DNA of 64,000 nucleotides from Burkholderiales bacterium (lineage in GTDB: Bacteria; Pseudomonadota; Gammaproteobacteria; Burkholderiales; Burkholderiaceae_C), in assembly GCA_028868825.1 (NCBI GenBank), contig JAGWTU010000014.1:52865-116864 (forward strand). Direction: 5' to 3'. Position 1 is the stretch's first letter, and each line of letters begins with the position of its first letter. Under the pieces are notes generated by a model. It made no database searches and was not told where the DNA came from. It saw nothing but the letters and a program-made list of their open reading frames with translations. Below are positions 18,126 through 27,679 of the stretch, one piece after another. The position numbers were made by a program, and so were the translations under genes.

Positions 18126-18977
18126 TTGAAACTCATCAGCTTCATCGATGCCGGACAGCCCCTCTACGGCATCGTCCAGGGCGAGCGCACCCTGCGGCCG
18201 CCCGCCGAATTCCTGGGTCGATTGCCGGACCTGCGGGCCGTGCTCGAGGCCGGCGCCCTGAGTGAGCTGCAGCAGGTCACGGCAAAAGACGGCATCGCCG
18301 TCGATCCCGCCACCGTCAAGGCCTTGCCGGTGCTGCCGAACCCCGGCAAGTTGATCTGCGTCGGCCTCAACTACAAGACCCACGTCGCCGAGACCCAGCG
18401 CGCCGACAGCGCCCATCCGTCGCTGTTCCTGCGCTTCAACGACACGCTCGCGGCAGCGGACGACATCGTGCTGCGACCGGCCTTTTCCGATCGCTTCGAC
18501 TGGGAAGGCGAACTGGCCTTCGTGATCGGCAAGGGCGGCCGGCACATCCCGAAAGCGCAGGCCTTCGAGCACATCGCCGGGTATGCCTGCTTCAACGACA
18601 TCAGCGTCCGTGACTGGCAGCGCCATACACACCAGTTCACGCCGGGCAAGAACTTCCCCGGCACCGCGCCGTTCGGTCCCTACCTCGTCACGCGCGACGA
18701 AGTCCCCGACGTGACGCAGCTGACGCTGGAGACGCGGCTCAACGGCCAGGTGATGCAGCACGCCGACATCGCCGACCTGATCTTCGACATCCCGGTGCTC
18801 GTCGAATACATCTCGCGCTTCACGCCGCTCGCACCGGGCGACGTCATCGCCACCGGCACGCCCGGCGGTGTCGGCGACCGCCGTGTGCCGCCGCTGTACA
18901 TGAAGGAAGGCGACGTGGTCGAGGTGGAGATCACCGGCCTGGGCGTGCTGCGCAACCGCATCGGCACCGACGCCTGA
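18126..18977 (+). CDS. Fumarylacetoacetate hydrolase-family protein
   Basis: TTG start; KLICVGLNYKTHVAET...FDWEGELAFVIGKGGRHI...VIATGTPGGVGDRR. Confidence 0.88.
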   Translation: MKLISFIDAGQPLYGIVQGERTLRPPAEFLGRLPDLRAVLEAGALSELQQVTAKDGIAVDPATVKALPVLPNPGKLICVGLNYKTHVAETQRADSAHPSLFLRFNDTLAAADDIVLRPAFSDRFDWEGELAFVIGKGGRHIPKAQAFEHIAGYACFNDISVRDWQRHTHQFTPGKNFPGTAPFGPYLVTRDEVPDVTQLTLETRLNGQVMQHADIADLIFDIPVLVEYISRFTPLAPGDVIATGTPGGVGDRRVPPLYMKEGDVVEVEITGLGVLRNRIGTDA

Positions 18978-18993
18978 CGCAGGAGAACAGCCA

Positions 18994-21075
18994 ATGAGCA
19001 CCCACCGACCCCAATTGCGCATCGCCGTCGACATCGGCGGCACATTCACCGACATGGCGGCCTTCGACGAATCCAGCGGCAAGCTGCTGTTCGGCAAGGC
19101 GCTGTCGACCCACGGCGAGCTCGTCAACGGCATACAGGCGACGATCGACAGCGCAGGCATCGACTGGCGCGACGGCAACCTGTTCCTGCACGGCTCGACG
19201 ATCGCGATCAACACGCTGCTCGAGCGCACCGGCGCCAACACCGCGCTGCTCATCACCGAAGGTTTCCGCGACATCTACGAGATCGGCCGCGTCAACCGGC
19301 CCGACGCCTACAACCTCTTCTTCAACAAGCACCAGCCGCTGGTGCGGCGCTCGCTGCGCTTCGAAGTGGCCGAGCGGCTGCGCGCCGACGGCAGCACGCA
19401 CAAGGCGCTGGACGAGGCGGCGGTGCGCGAGCTGGCCCGCGAGCTGAAGGGGCAGAAGGTCGAAGCGGTCGCCGTGCTGCTGCTGCATTCGTATCGCAAC
19501 CCGGCGCACGAGCAGCGCGTCAAGCAGATCCTGCAGGAAGAGATACCCGGCGCCTTCGTCTGCGCCTCGCACGAGCTGAGCCAGGAGTACCGCGAATTCG
19601 AACGCGTCTCCACCGCCGTGGCCAATGCCTATGTCGGCCCGCGCGTCTCGGAGTACCTGGGCCAGCTCGAGAGCCACCTGGGCAGCCGCGGCTTCGATGG
19701 CGACTTCTACATCGTGCAGTCGACCGGCGGCCTGTTCCCGGTCGAGCACGCCAAGGTCGGCTGCGTGCGGATGCTGGAATCGGGGCCCGCGGCCGGTGTC
19801 ATCGGTGCCCAGGCCATCTGTGCCCAGCTCGGCATGGGCGACGCGATCGCCTTCGACATGGGCGGCACGACCGCCAAGGCCGGCGTGATCAGCGCCGGCC
19901 GGCCGCTGACGACGGGCTCGGCCTTGATCGGCGGCTACGAGCGCGCCCTGCCGATCCAGATCCCGATGATGGATATCCACGAAGTCGGCACCGGCGGCGG
20001 CAGCATCGCGCGCGTCGAGACCGGCAGCGCGCTGCGCGTCGGGCCGCAGAGCGCGGGGTCGATTCCCGGCCCGGTGGCCTATGGCCGCGGCGGCACCGAG
20101 CCGACGGTCACCGATGCCAACCTGCTGCTCGGGAGGCTCGATGCCGAGCACTTCCTCGGCGGCGAGCTCAAGCTCGATCTCGACGGCTGCCAGCGCCAGA
20201 TGCGCGAGCGCGTGGCCAAGCCGCTGGGCCTGGACCCGACGGCGGCGGCCGACGGCATCCTGCGCATCGCGGTGACGCAGATGTCGCACGCCGTGAAGGC
20301 CGTGACCACCGAGCGCGGCCTGGACGCCGGCAGTTTCACGATGGTCGTCTACGGCGGCGCCGGTCCGCTGCATGCGTCGGCCATCGCCCGCGAGATCGGC
20401 ATCCGCAAGGTGCTGATTCCGTACGCGCCCGGCTATTTCTCGGCCTACGGCATGCTGTTCTCCGACCTGCGCTACGACTATGTGCGCTCGGTGTTCCGCA
20501 AGCTGGGTGACGTCTCCTTCGACGAGATCGAGGCGGCGTACAAGACGATGGAGGACGAGGGTCGCGCGGCGCTGGCGCAATCGGGGATCGATCCCGATGA
20601 CGTGGTGATCGAGCGCGCTGCCGATATGCGCTATGTCGGCCAGGAACACGCCGTCGCAGTCGACCTGCCGTTGAGCTTCTTCGCGGGCAAGGACCGCTCT
20701 GCCATCAAGCAGCAGTTCGACGAGCTGCACAAGGTCCGCTACGGCACCTCGGCGCCGAAGGAGCCGGCCGACCTCGTCAGCCTGCGCGTGACCGTGCTGG
20801 GCAAGATGAAGAAGCCGCCCAAGCACAGTGTGGACGCAGGTGCGGCGACACCGGACAAGCGCGCCGTACGGGCCGTCAAACCGGTGTATTTCCGCGCCGG
20901 CGGCTGGGCCGACACGCCGGTCTACCTGCGCGAGCGGCTGCTCGCCGGCAACGTCATAGCCGGCCCTGCCCTCATCGAGGAACACGCCTCCACCACCGTC
21001 GTGCAGCCCGGCGACGAGCTCCGCGTGGATGAACTCGGCAACCTGCAAATCGCCATCGGGAGCGACCGCTCATGA
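18994..21075 (+). CDS. hyuA: Hydantoinase/oxoprolinase family protein, A-type subunit
   Basis: LRIAVDIGGTFTDMAAFD...LHGSTIAINTLLERTGANTALLITEGFRDIYEIGR; 693 aa. Confidence 0.92.
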   Translation: MSTHRPQLRIAVDIGGTFTDMAAFDESSGKLLFGKALSTHGELVNGIQATIDSAGIDWRDGNLFLHGSTIAINTLLERTGANTALLITEGFRDIYEIGRVNRPDAYNLFFNKHQPLVRRSLRFEVAERLRADGSTHKALDEAAVRELARELKGQKVEAVAVLLLHSYRNPAHEQRVKQILQEEIPGAFVCASHELSQEYREFERVSTAVANAYVGPRVSEYLGQLESHLGSRGFDGDFYIVQSTGGLFPVEHAKVGCVRMLESGPAAGVIGAQAICAQLGMGDAIAFDMGGTTAKAGVISAGRPLTTGSALIGGYERALPIQIPMMDIHEVGTGGGSIARVETGSALRVGPQSAGSIPGPVAYGRGGTEPTVTDANLLLGRLDAEHFLGGELKLDLDGCQRQMRERVAKPLGLDPTAAADGILRIAVTQMSHAVKAVTTERGLDAGSFTMVVYGGAGPLHASAIAREIGIRKVLIPYAPGYFSAYGMLFSDLRYDYVRSVFRKLGDVSFDEIEAAYKTMEDEGRAALAQSGIDPDDVVIERAADMRYVGQEHAVAVDLPLSFFAGKDRSAIKQQFDELHKVRYGTSAPKEPADLVSLRVTVLGKMKKPPKHSVDAGAATPDKRAVRAVKPVYFRAGGWADTPVYLRERLLAGNVIAGPALIEEHASTTVVQPGDELRVDELGNLQIAIGSDRS

Positions 21076-22892
21076 GCACCGCCAACACCCACGGCACCAC
21101 CAAGCCCACTGTCACGGCCTCCACCACGGTGGACCCGGTCACCGTCGAGATCATCCGCAACGGGCTCTATGCCGTCACGGAAGAGATGAAGACCAACCTC
21201 ACGCGCACGGCCTACAACCTGATCATCTACGAGGCGCTGGATTTCACCGTCGGCCTGTTCACCAAGGAAGGTGACACGGTGTCGATCGGCCTGGGCCTGC
21301 CGATGTTCATCCGCGGCATGTCGGAAACGGTGAAGGCCAAGATCCGCCACTTCGGCTACGAGAACATCCTGCCCGGTGACATCCTCGTCACCAACGACGC
21401 CTACACGACCGGCAGCCACCTGAACCACTTCACGTTCACGATGCCGGTGTTCCACGAGGGCCGGCTCGAGGGCTTCACCTGCTGCATGGCGCACTGGCTG
21501 GACGTGGGCGGCACGCTGGGCAACGTCACCACCGACATCTTCAGCGAGGGGATCCAGATCCCCATCGTCAAGTACCAGCGCCAGGGCGTCGTCAACCAGG
21601 ACCTGATCGACATCATCGCGATGAACGTGCGGCTGGCCGAGCGCGCCCTGGGCGACCTGCGCGCGCAGATCACGGCCATCACGACTGGCGAGCGCCGCTA
21701 CGTCGAGCTGCTGCAGCGCTACGGTGCCGACGCGGTGAATGCGTCGGTGCGCCAGATCATGGACTCGTCGGAAGCCGTGGCGCGCAAGAACACGCTGTCG
21801 ATACCCGACGGCGTCTACGAGGCCGAATCGTTCATGGACGACGACGGCCTGGAGATCGGCAAGCGGATTCCGATCCGCGTCAAGGTCACCGTCCACGGCG
21901 ACGAGATGACGGTCGACCTGTCGGACGTCAGCAAGCAGGTGCGCGGCTTCTACAACTCGGGCTTCACGACGGGCATCGCCTGCGCGCAGGTGGCCTACAA
22001 GTGCCTGACGACGCCGACCGACTACCCGGTCAACGACGGCAGCTTCCGGCCGCTGAAGGTGATCATGCCGATGGGCACCGTCATCAGCGCCGAGCGGCCG
22101 TACCCGATGCGCGTGTGGATGACCTTCCCGATGACGGTGATCGACACGATCTTCAAGGCGCTGGCACCGGCGATCCCGCACCGTTCCATCGCCGGCCACC
22201 ATGCCGACCTCGTGTTTCCGAACATCCACGGCATCTCGCCGGAGGACGGCCGCCTGTTCATCGTCGGCATCGGCCCGCTCGGCGGCGGCTGGGGCGCCAA
22301 GAGCAGCGAGGACGGCGTCTCGGTCACCGTCTGCATCAACGACGGCGACACGCACAACAGCCCGACCGAACAGCTCGAGGCCAAGTACCCGGTGCTGGTC
22401 GAGAAGTACGAGATCCGCCGCGACAGCGCCGGCGCCGGCAAGTACCGCGGCGGCCTCGGCGCCGAGATGGTCGTGCAGGCCCTGTCGCCGTTCACCGTGA
22501 CGACGCGCATCGACCGCGTGCACTGCAAGCCCTGGGGACTCGAGGGCGGGGGCGACGCGATGGGCAACGGCCTGGCCGTGCGCCACAAGGGCGAATGGAA
22601 GACCGACCATCTGAACGCGAAGATCTTCAACGTGCGGCTGGAGCGAGGCGACGCCTACAAGATGCTGTCGGGCGGCGGCGGTGGCTTCGGCGACCCGCTG
22701 GAGCGCGACCTCGAGAAGGTCGCCGAGGATGTGCGCGAAGGCTATGTCAGCGCCGAGGTGGCGCGCGAGGTCTACCGCGTGGCGCTCGACTCCAAGGGCG
22801 AGGTGCACGCCGAGGCCACCCGGGCCCTGCGCCATGCGCCGCGCGCCCCGCGCAACGGCACGGCCGGTGATCTCGCCTGGGCCGGGCAGTGA
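21072..22892 (+). CDS. hyuB: Hydantoinase B/oxoprolinase family protein
   Basis: DPVTVEIIRNGLYAVTEEMKTNLTRTAYNLIIYEALDFTVGLF; GGGGGFGDPLERD; 4-bp overlap with hyuA. Confidence 0.92.
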   Translation: MSTANTHGTTKPTVTASTTVDPVTVEIIRNGLYAVTEEMKTNLTRTAYNLIIYEALDFTVGLFTKEGDTVSIGLGLPMFIRGMSETVKAKIRHFGYENILPGDILVTNDAYTTGSHLNHFTFTMPVFHEGRLEGFTCCMAHWLDVGGTLGNVTTDIFSEGIQIPIVKYQRQGVVNQDLIDIIAMNVRLAERALGDLRAQITAITTGERRYVELLQRYGADAVNASVRQIMDSSEAVARKNTLSIPDGVYEAESFMDDDGLEIGKRIPIRVKVTVHGDEMTVDLSDVSKQVRGFYNSGFTTGIACAQVAYKCLTTPTDYPVNDGSFRPLKVIMPMGTVISAERPYPMRVWMTFPMTVIDTIFKALAPAIPHRSIAGHHADLVFPNIHGISPEDGRLFIVGIGPLGGGWGAKSSEDGVSVTVCINDGDTHNSPTEQLEAKYPVLVEKYEIRRDSAGAGKYRGGLGAEMVVQALSPFTVTTRIDRVHCKPWGLEGGGDAMGNGLAVRHKGEWKTDHLNAKIFNVRLERGDAYKMLSGGGGGFGDPLERDLEKVAEDVREGYVSAEVAREVYRVALDSKGEVHAEATRALRHAPRAPRNGTAGDLAWAGQ

Positions 22893-23305
22893 ACGGCGCC
22901 GACCTGGCCGTGGCAGCCGACGACCTCGTCCAGCGAGCCGAGCGCCTGCTCGACCTGTGGAGTTCGCTGTCCATGCAGCATGTGGCGCTGGGCGCCGGTT
23001 GCGGCTGCGGCATGGGCGGCATCAGCTTGCGACTCGACGACTTCGAACTCGACATCGTCGACTACCTGGGTGATGCCGGCGTGCGCTGCGGCCTGCCCGA
23101 GGTCGCGGCCTTCTTCACGGATCTGCAGCAAAGCGCGCAGGAAGGCCCGGCGATGGGGTCGCGCGCGCAGCCGCTGCGCCGCCTGCTCGAGCAGGCCCGC
23201 AGCGGCCGGCTGCCGCGCGCGGTGAGCGCGTGGCTGCTGCCCAAGGTCGAGCACACCTTGAAGTCGTATGCCGAACTGCATGGACCGAAGCTCGCAGGCG
23301 GTTAG
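22889..23305 (+). CDS. Uncharacterized 138-aa protein coupled to hyuB, GAGCGCGMGG motif
   Basis: ATGA overlap with hyuB; complete ORF continuing the same operon; no family recognised. Confidence 0.65.
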   Translation: MNGADLAVAADDLVQRAERLLDLWSSLSMQHVALGAGCGCGMGGISLRLDDFELDIVDYLGDAGVRCGLPEVAAFFTDLQQSAQEGPAMGSRAQPLRRLLEQARSGRLPRAVSAWLLPKVEHTLKSYAELHGPKLAGG

Positions 23306-23381
23306 CGCTGCCGCGGGCCTGGCCTTCCTCCGTTGACCCATCCGGCGCGTCGCGCGCCGAACATTACGCAAGGAAAAGAAA

Positions 23382-24494
23382 GTGATGAACAAGCAACTTC
23401 TTGCCGCCGGCCTCAGCGCCGCCTGCGTCGCCGCTGCCGCGCAATCGTCGGTCACCGTCGGCGGCACCATCGATCTGGCCGCGCGGCAGGTCCGCAACGG
23501 CTCGGTGGGGTCGATCAAGTCCGAGGTCAGCGGCGCGAATTCGACCAGCAAGCTGGTGCTGCGCGGCGTCGAGGACCTCGGCGGCGGCCTCAGCGCCGGT
23601 TTCTTTCTGGACGCCACGATCCTGGCCGATACCGGGGTCGCCGGTGCGACGGCCCAGCCCGGGCCGTTCTGGGATCGTCGTTCGACCCTCAGCCTCGCCG
23701 ATGTCCGCCTGGGTGAACTTCGGGCCGGCCGCGATTGGGTGCCGACGCACCTGGTGTGGTCGGGCTTCGACCCGTTCTTCACACTCGGCATTGCCGGCGC
23801 CAACACCTTCCGTTCCTTCGCCGCATCGCGCGCGCTGGGCCAGGCCTTCGGCACCGCCGGCGAGGCCACCACGGCGAACCCGACCTTGCGCGTCAGCAAT
23901 GCCTTGGAATATTTCCTGCCCGCGGGACTGGCCGGCGTCTACGGCCAGCTCATCGTGACGGCGGCCGAGGGCGGCACCACGGCCAGCGGCGGCACCAGGG
24001 GGCAGGGATTCCGCCTCGGTTGGGCCCAGGGACGCTGGAACATCGCGGCCGCGCAATTCACCACGCGCAACGCCAGCGGCAACCATGCCTTCACCGACCA
24101 GGCCTACGGCTTGTCCTACGATTTCGGCGTCGTCAAGCTCGATGTCGCGCAACGGCGCTGGGTGTTCGGCGTCGATCGCACGGTGAACACCCAGGTCGGC
24201 GCGGTGATTCCGCTCGGCCAGGGCGCCATCAAGCTGACCTATCTGCGCGCCGATCAGACCGGCGCCACGGCGGCACTGAGTGCCAACGACGCCAAGCTGC
24301 TGGGCGCGGGCTACGTCTACAACCTGTCCAGGCGCACGGCGCTGTACGCGCATCTGTCGCGCGTCGCGAACCAGGGTACGGCCACCTTCGCCGTCCTCGG
24401 CGGACCGGCGGTCAGCGCGACGCCGTCGGCCGCCAACTATTTCGGTGGCCAGAAGTCGACGGCCTACGAATTCGGCGTGCGCCACGATTTCTGA
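23382..24494 (+). CDS. Gram-negative trimeric porin
   Basis: SSVTVGGTIDLAARQVRNGSVGSIKSEVSGANSTSKLVLRGVEDLGGGLSAGFFLDA...YEFGVRHDF C-terminal Phe. Confidence 0.9.
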   Translation: MMNKQLLAAGLSAACVAAAAQSSVTVGGTIDLAARQVRNGSVGSIKSEVSGANSTSKLVLRGVEDLGGGLSAGFFLDATILADTGVAGATAQPGPFWDRRSTLSLADVRLGELRAGRDWVPTHLVWSGFDPFFTLGIAGANTFRSFAASRALGQAFGTAGEATTANPTLRVSNALEYFLPAGLAGVYGQLIVTAAEGGTTASGGTRGQGFRLGWAQGRWNIAAAQFTTRNASGNHAFTDQAYGLSYDFGVVKLDVAQRRWVFGVDRTVNTQVGAVIPLGQGAIKLTYLRADQTGATAALSANDAKLLGAGYVYNLSRRTALYAHLSRVANQGTATFAVLGGPAVSATPSAANYFGGQKSTAYEFGVRHDF

Positions 24495-24609
24495 TTGCAG
24501 CCGGCGTCGCCGAGCCGGGATTCGAGGCCTCGGATTCCGAACCCAGCGCCGCACACCCGAGCAAGACGAGACCAGAACAGAACGAGCCGAGCGCGGCGAT
24601 GGAGACCAG

Positions 24610-26022
24610 ATGAAAAACGACCTGAACCCGGCCGTGCCCGCCAGCGACGGCGCCCATGCCGCGGCCCTGCTGCTCTTCCGCATCGAGAACGTGCCGTTCA
24701 CGCGCTGGCACACGAAGGCGCGGGTGATCATGGGCAGCGCGACGTTCTTCGACGCCTTCGACGCCCTGGCCCTGGCTTTCGTGCTGCCGGTGCTGGTGGG
24801 CCTGTGGCACCTCAAGCCCGCCCAGGTGGGCGTGCTGATCGCGGCGGGCTATCTCGGGCAGGTCATCGGCGCGCTCGCCTTCGGCGCGCTGGCCGAGCGC
24901 CGCGGCCGTGTGCCCAGCGTCAGCCTGGCGGTCGGCCTGATGTCGGCCATGAGCATCGTCTGCGCGCTGTCGGGCAACTTCCTGATGCTCTTCACGACGC
25001 GCTTCATCCAGGGCATAGGCGTGGGCGGCGAGGTGCCGATCGCCGCCGCCTACATCAACGAACTGTCGCAGGCCAAGGGGCGTGGCCGCTTCTTCATCCT
25101 GTACGAACTCATCTTCCCGCTGGGCCTGCTCGCCGCGGCGCAGGTCGGTGCATACGTCGTCCCGCGGTTCGGCTGGGAATACATGTTCCTGGTCGGCGGC
25201 CTTCCCGGACTGCTGATTCTCTTGTTCATCGCACGCCTGCCCGAATCGCCGCGCTGGCTGGTCTCGAAGGGGCGCTTCGACGAGGCCGAGAAGATCATAC
25301 GCACCATCGAGTCGAGCACCGACAAGCGCAGTCTCGATCCGAGCAAGCACGGGAGCGAGATCTCGATACGCGTCGAGAACCTGGCTTGCGGGCTGCGCAA
25401 TCAGAAGCGGGCCTCGTGGAAGGAACTCTTCTCGCCGGTCTACCGTCCCCGCACGCTGGCGGTCTGGTTGCTGTGGGCGACCTCCTATTTCGTGGCCAAC
25501 GGCATCAACAACTGGCTGCCGACCCTTTACAAGACGGTCTACAACATGCCGTTGCAGCAAGCCCTGCGCATGGCGTCGCTGACCAATGTGCTGAGTGTGC
25601 TGGCCGTACTGGGATGCGCGCTCCTCGTCGACCGCGTGGGGCGCCGCCGCTGGGCCGTCGCGTCGTTCGTGCTTTGCGGCGCCCTGCTCGCGGTGCTGGC
25701 CGCACTCGGGGCCAGGAGCGCCTTGTCCGTGATGATCCTGGCTTCATCGGCCTATGCGGTGATGGGCACCACGACCGTCCTGCTCTACCTCTACACGCCG
25801 GAGATCTACCCGACGCGCATGCGCGCGATCGGCACCGGACTGGCGACCTCGTGGCTGCGCGTGGCTTCGGCGACGGCGCCGGCGATCGTGGGCGTCGTGC
25901 TCACGGACTGGGGCATCGCTGCCGTGTTCGGGATGTTCGCCGTGACCAACCTGATAGGCCTGATTGCCGCGACAAGAATGATCGAAACGACCAACCGTGC
26001 GCTGGAGGATATCTCGCCGTGA
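24610..26022 (+). CDS. MFS transporter (AAHS/sugar-type)
   Basis: SATFFDAFDALALAFVLPVLVGLWHLKPAQVGVLIAAGYLGQVIGALAFGALAERRGR; YTPEIYPTRMRAIGTG. Confidence 0.9.
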   Translation: MKNDLNPAVPASDGAHAAALLLFRIENVPFTRWHTKARVIMGSATFFDAFDALALAFVLPVLVGLWHLKPAQVGVLIAAGYLGQVIGALAFGALAERRGRVPSVSLAVGLMSAMSIVCALSGNFLMLFTTRFIQGIGVGGEVPIAAAYINELSQAKGRGRFFILYELIFPLGLLAAAQVGAYVVPRFGWEYMFLVGGLPGLLILLFIARLPESPRWLVSKGRFDEAEKIIRTIESSTDKRSLDPSKHGSEISIRVENLACGLRNQKRASWKELFSPVYRPRTLAVWLLWATSYFVANGINNWLPTLYKTVYNMPLQQALRMASLTNVLSVLAVLGCALLVDRVGRRRWAVASFVLCGALLAVLAALGARSALSVMILASSAYAVMGTTTVLLYLYTPEIYPTRMRAIGTGLATSWLRVASATAPAIVGVVLTDWGIAAVFGMFAVTNLIGLIAATRMIETTNRALEDISP

Positions 26023-26282
26023 GTCGACCTTGCCGATGGCGACTGCGGCGGCAGGCGCCATCGTGAGGTCGGCAGTGGGTGACCGCGGACGTTCGTGTCT
26101 GCCTCCGCAAAGACAGCGCAGGATCGAGACCGTTGCCGGGCCGCATGCGAGACCGGTCGCTCACCGCCGGTCGGGCCGGAGCAGTCGCCGCAAGGGCTTT
26201 CCGCTGCGCCAACGACGCCGGCGGGCTGCGGTCATGAAATCGCTACGCAGATACCGGTCCATCGGGGCCCGACCCGCTGGGA

Positions 26283-27293
26283 CTAGCGAGCGGCGATGCC
26301 CGGCAAGTCCTGGCGACAGTACCCGGCGCCCTCGCGAAGCAGCGCGGTGGCCATGCCGATCATCCGCTCGATCACCTCGCCGGCATTCGGGATGTCGTGG
26401 ATCAGGGCCACGGCCTCGCCGGCAATCACGGCGGCGGTCTCGAAGTTGCCAGCTGCGCGAGCGGCGGCATAGCGCGGACCTTCGGCGTCGATGGCGCGCA
26501 TCAGATCCAGCTCGCGCCCAGCCCAGCGCTTCAGATGGTCGTTGATCAGGCACCGCCCGGTGAAGGGCGCGGGCCACAGATTGCGGCGTGAGATATCGAA
26601 CACAACGCTGCGCAGGCTGTCGTCCCCGCCGGCTTCGACGATGCGTTGCTTGGCCGCCTGCATGCCGGCGGCCTCCACCGTTGCGTACAAGCGCGTGCCG
26701 ATCGCCACGCCCGCTGCGCCCAGCATCAGGCACGCCGCCAGCCCACGGCCGTCGGCAATGCCGCCCGCTGCCACTACGGGTACGTTGGGGCCGGCGAGGT
26801 CCACCATGGCAGGCACCAGAGCCAGAGTGCCGCGGCTGACACCATGGCCCCCGGCTTCCCCTCCCTGCGCTACAAGGATGTCGGCGCCGGCCTCGAGGGC
26901 GGCACAGGCCATCGCTTCGGTTTGAACTTGGCACACCAGCTTCGCGCCGGCAGACTTGATGCGCAATGCAAAAGGCGCCGGGTCGCCGAACGACAGCCAG
27001 ATCGCCCCGGCACCCTGCTCGAGGGCCAGGTCCAGCAGCTGCGGCCGGCGCGCCAGACTCCAGGTGATGAAGCCGACCCCGAAATCAGGCCGGCGAGCCC
27101 GGCCCGACTGCGCGAGCAAGGCGAACTCCTGCCGCAGCCAAGCCTCGTCGCCGTAGCCCCCGCCCAGGAATGCATAACCTCCGGCGTCTGTGACCGCCAA
27201 CGACAGGCGCGCGTCGGCGACGAGGTCCATGGGCGCCAAAAGGATCGGATGCTCGACGCCGAGGATCGTGTTGAGCGTGGTCCGGAGGGCCAT
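26283..27293 (-). CDS. Nitronate monooxygenase family protein
   Basis: HPILLAPMDLVADARLSLAVTDAGGYAFLGGGYG...ILVAQGGEAGGHGVSRGTLALVPAMVD...VVAAGGIADGRGLAACLMLGAAGVAIGTRL. Confidence 0.9.
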   Translation of the reverse strand: MALRTTLNTILGVEHPILLAPMDLVADARLSLAVTDAGGYAFLGGGYGDEAWLRQEFALLAQSGRARRPDFGVGFITWSLARRPQLLDLALEQGAGAIWLSFGDPAPFALRIKSAGAKLVCQVQTEAMACAALEAGADILVAQGGEAGGHGVSRGTLALVPAMVDLAGPNVPVVAAGGIADGRGLAACLMLGAAGVAIGTRLYATVEAAGMQAAKQRIVEAGGDDSLRSVVFDISRRNLWPAPFTGRCLINDHLKRWAGRELDLMRAIDAEGPRYAAARAAGNFETAAVIAGEAVALIHDIPNAGEVIERMIGMATALLREGAGYCRQDLPGIAAR

Positions 27294-27679
27294 GGCGACT
27301 CCTGTCTACCGCATGAGGGTGCCAATACTTTAGATCATGACTCGCCGCGGGTTTGCCAATTCGAGAAGACTGCCGCGGTTCGCTTGCCCGAGAACCCGAC
27401 CTGGTTCCACCGCTTCCCTCCAGACCCGACGCGACGGCTGCGGGTTCGAAACACGGGATCACGGCCGCGCAGCGGAAGCGGGCATGCGGCAGGCCGCGCG
27501 GAGGCAAACGAGCCGGCATCGCTGCGCATGACGCCCGGCAGGCCGGCGCTACGGTGCAAGCGTCTCGAGACCATGGCAATGACGCGGTCAATTGCGCGAG
27601 CAATACGGAGGTCGTGGTCCGGAATCAGAATGGCCGCACTTGGCGTCCGCATCCGGGTGTGCAAGCGGGAGGCGAAACC

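Noticed and set aside
18931-21048. 705-aa minus-strand ORF antisense to hyuA
   Set aside because: Arg/His/Ala/Gly-rich composition typical of high-GC antisense frames; sense strand encodes a clear HyuA.
20922-22835. 637-aa minus-strand ORF antisense to hyuB
   Set aside because: Same antisense pattern; crosses the hyuA/hyuB border.
26023-26282. Short ORFs between the MFS and nitronate monooxygenase genes
   Set aside because: Arg/Pro-rich frames without motifs; ordinary convergent intergenic DNA.
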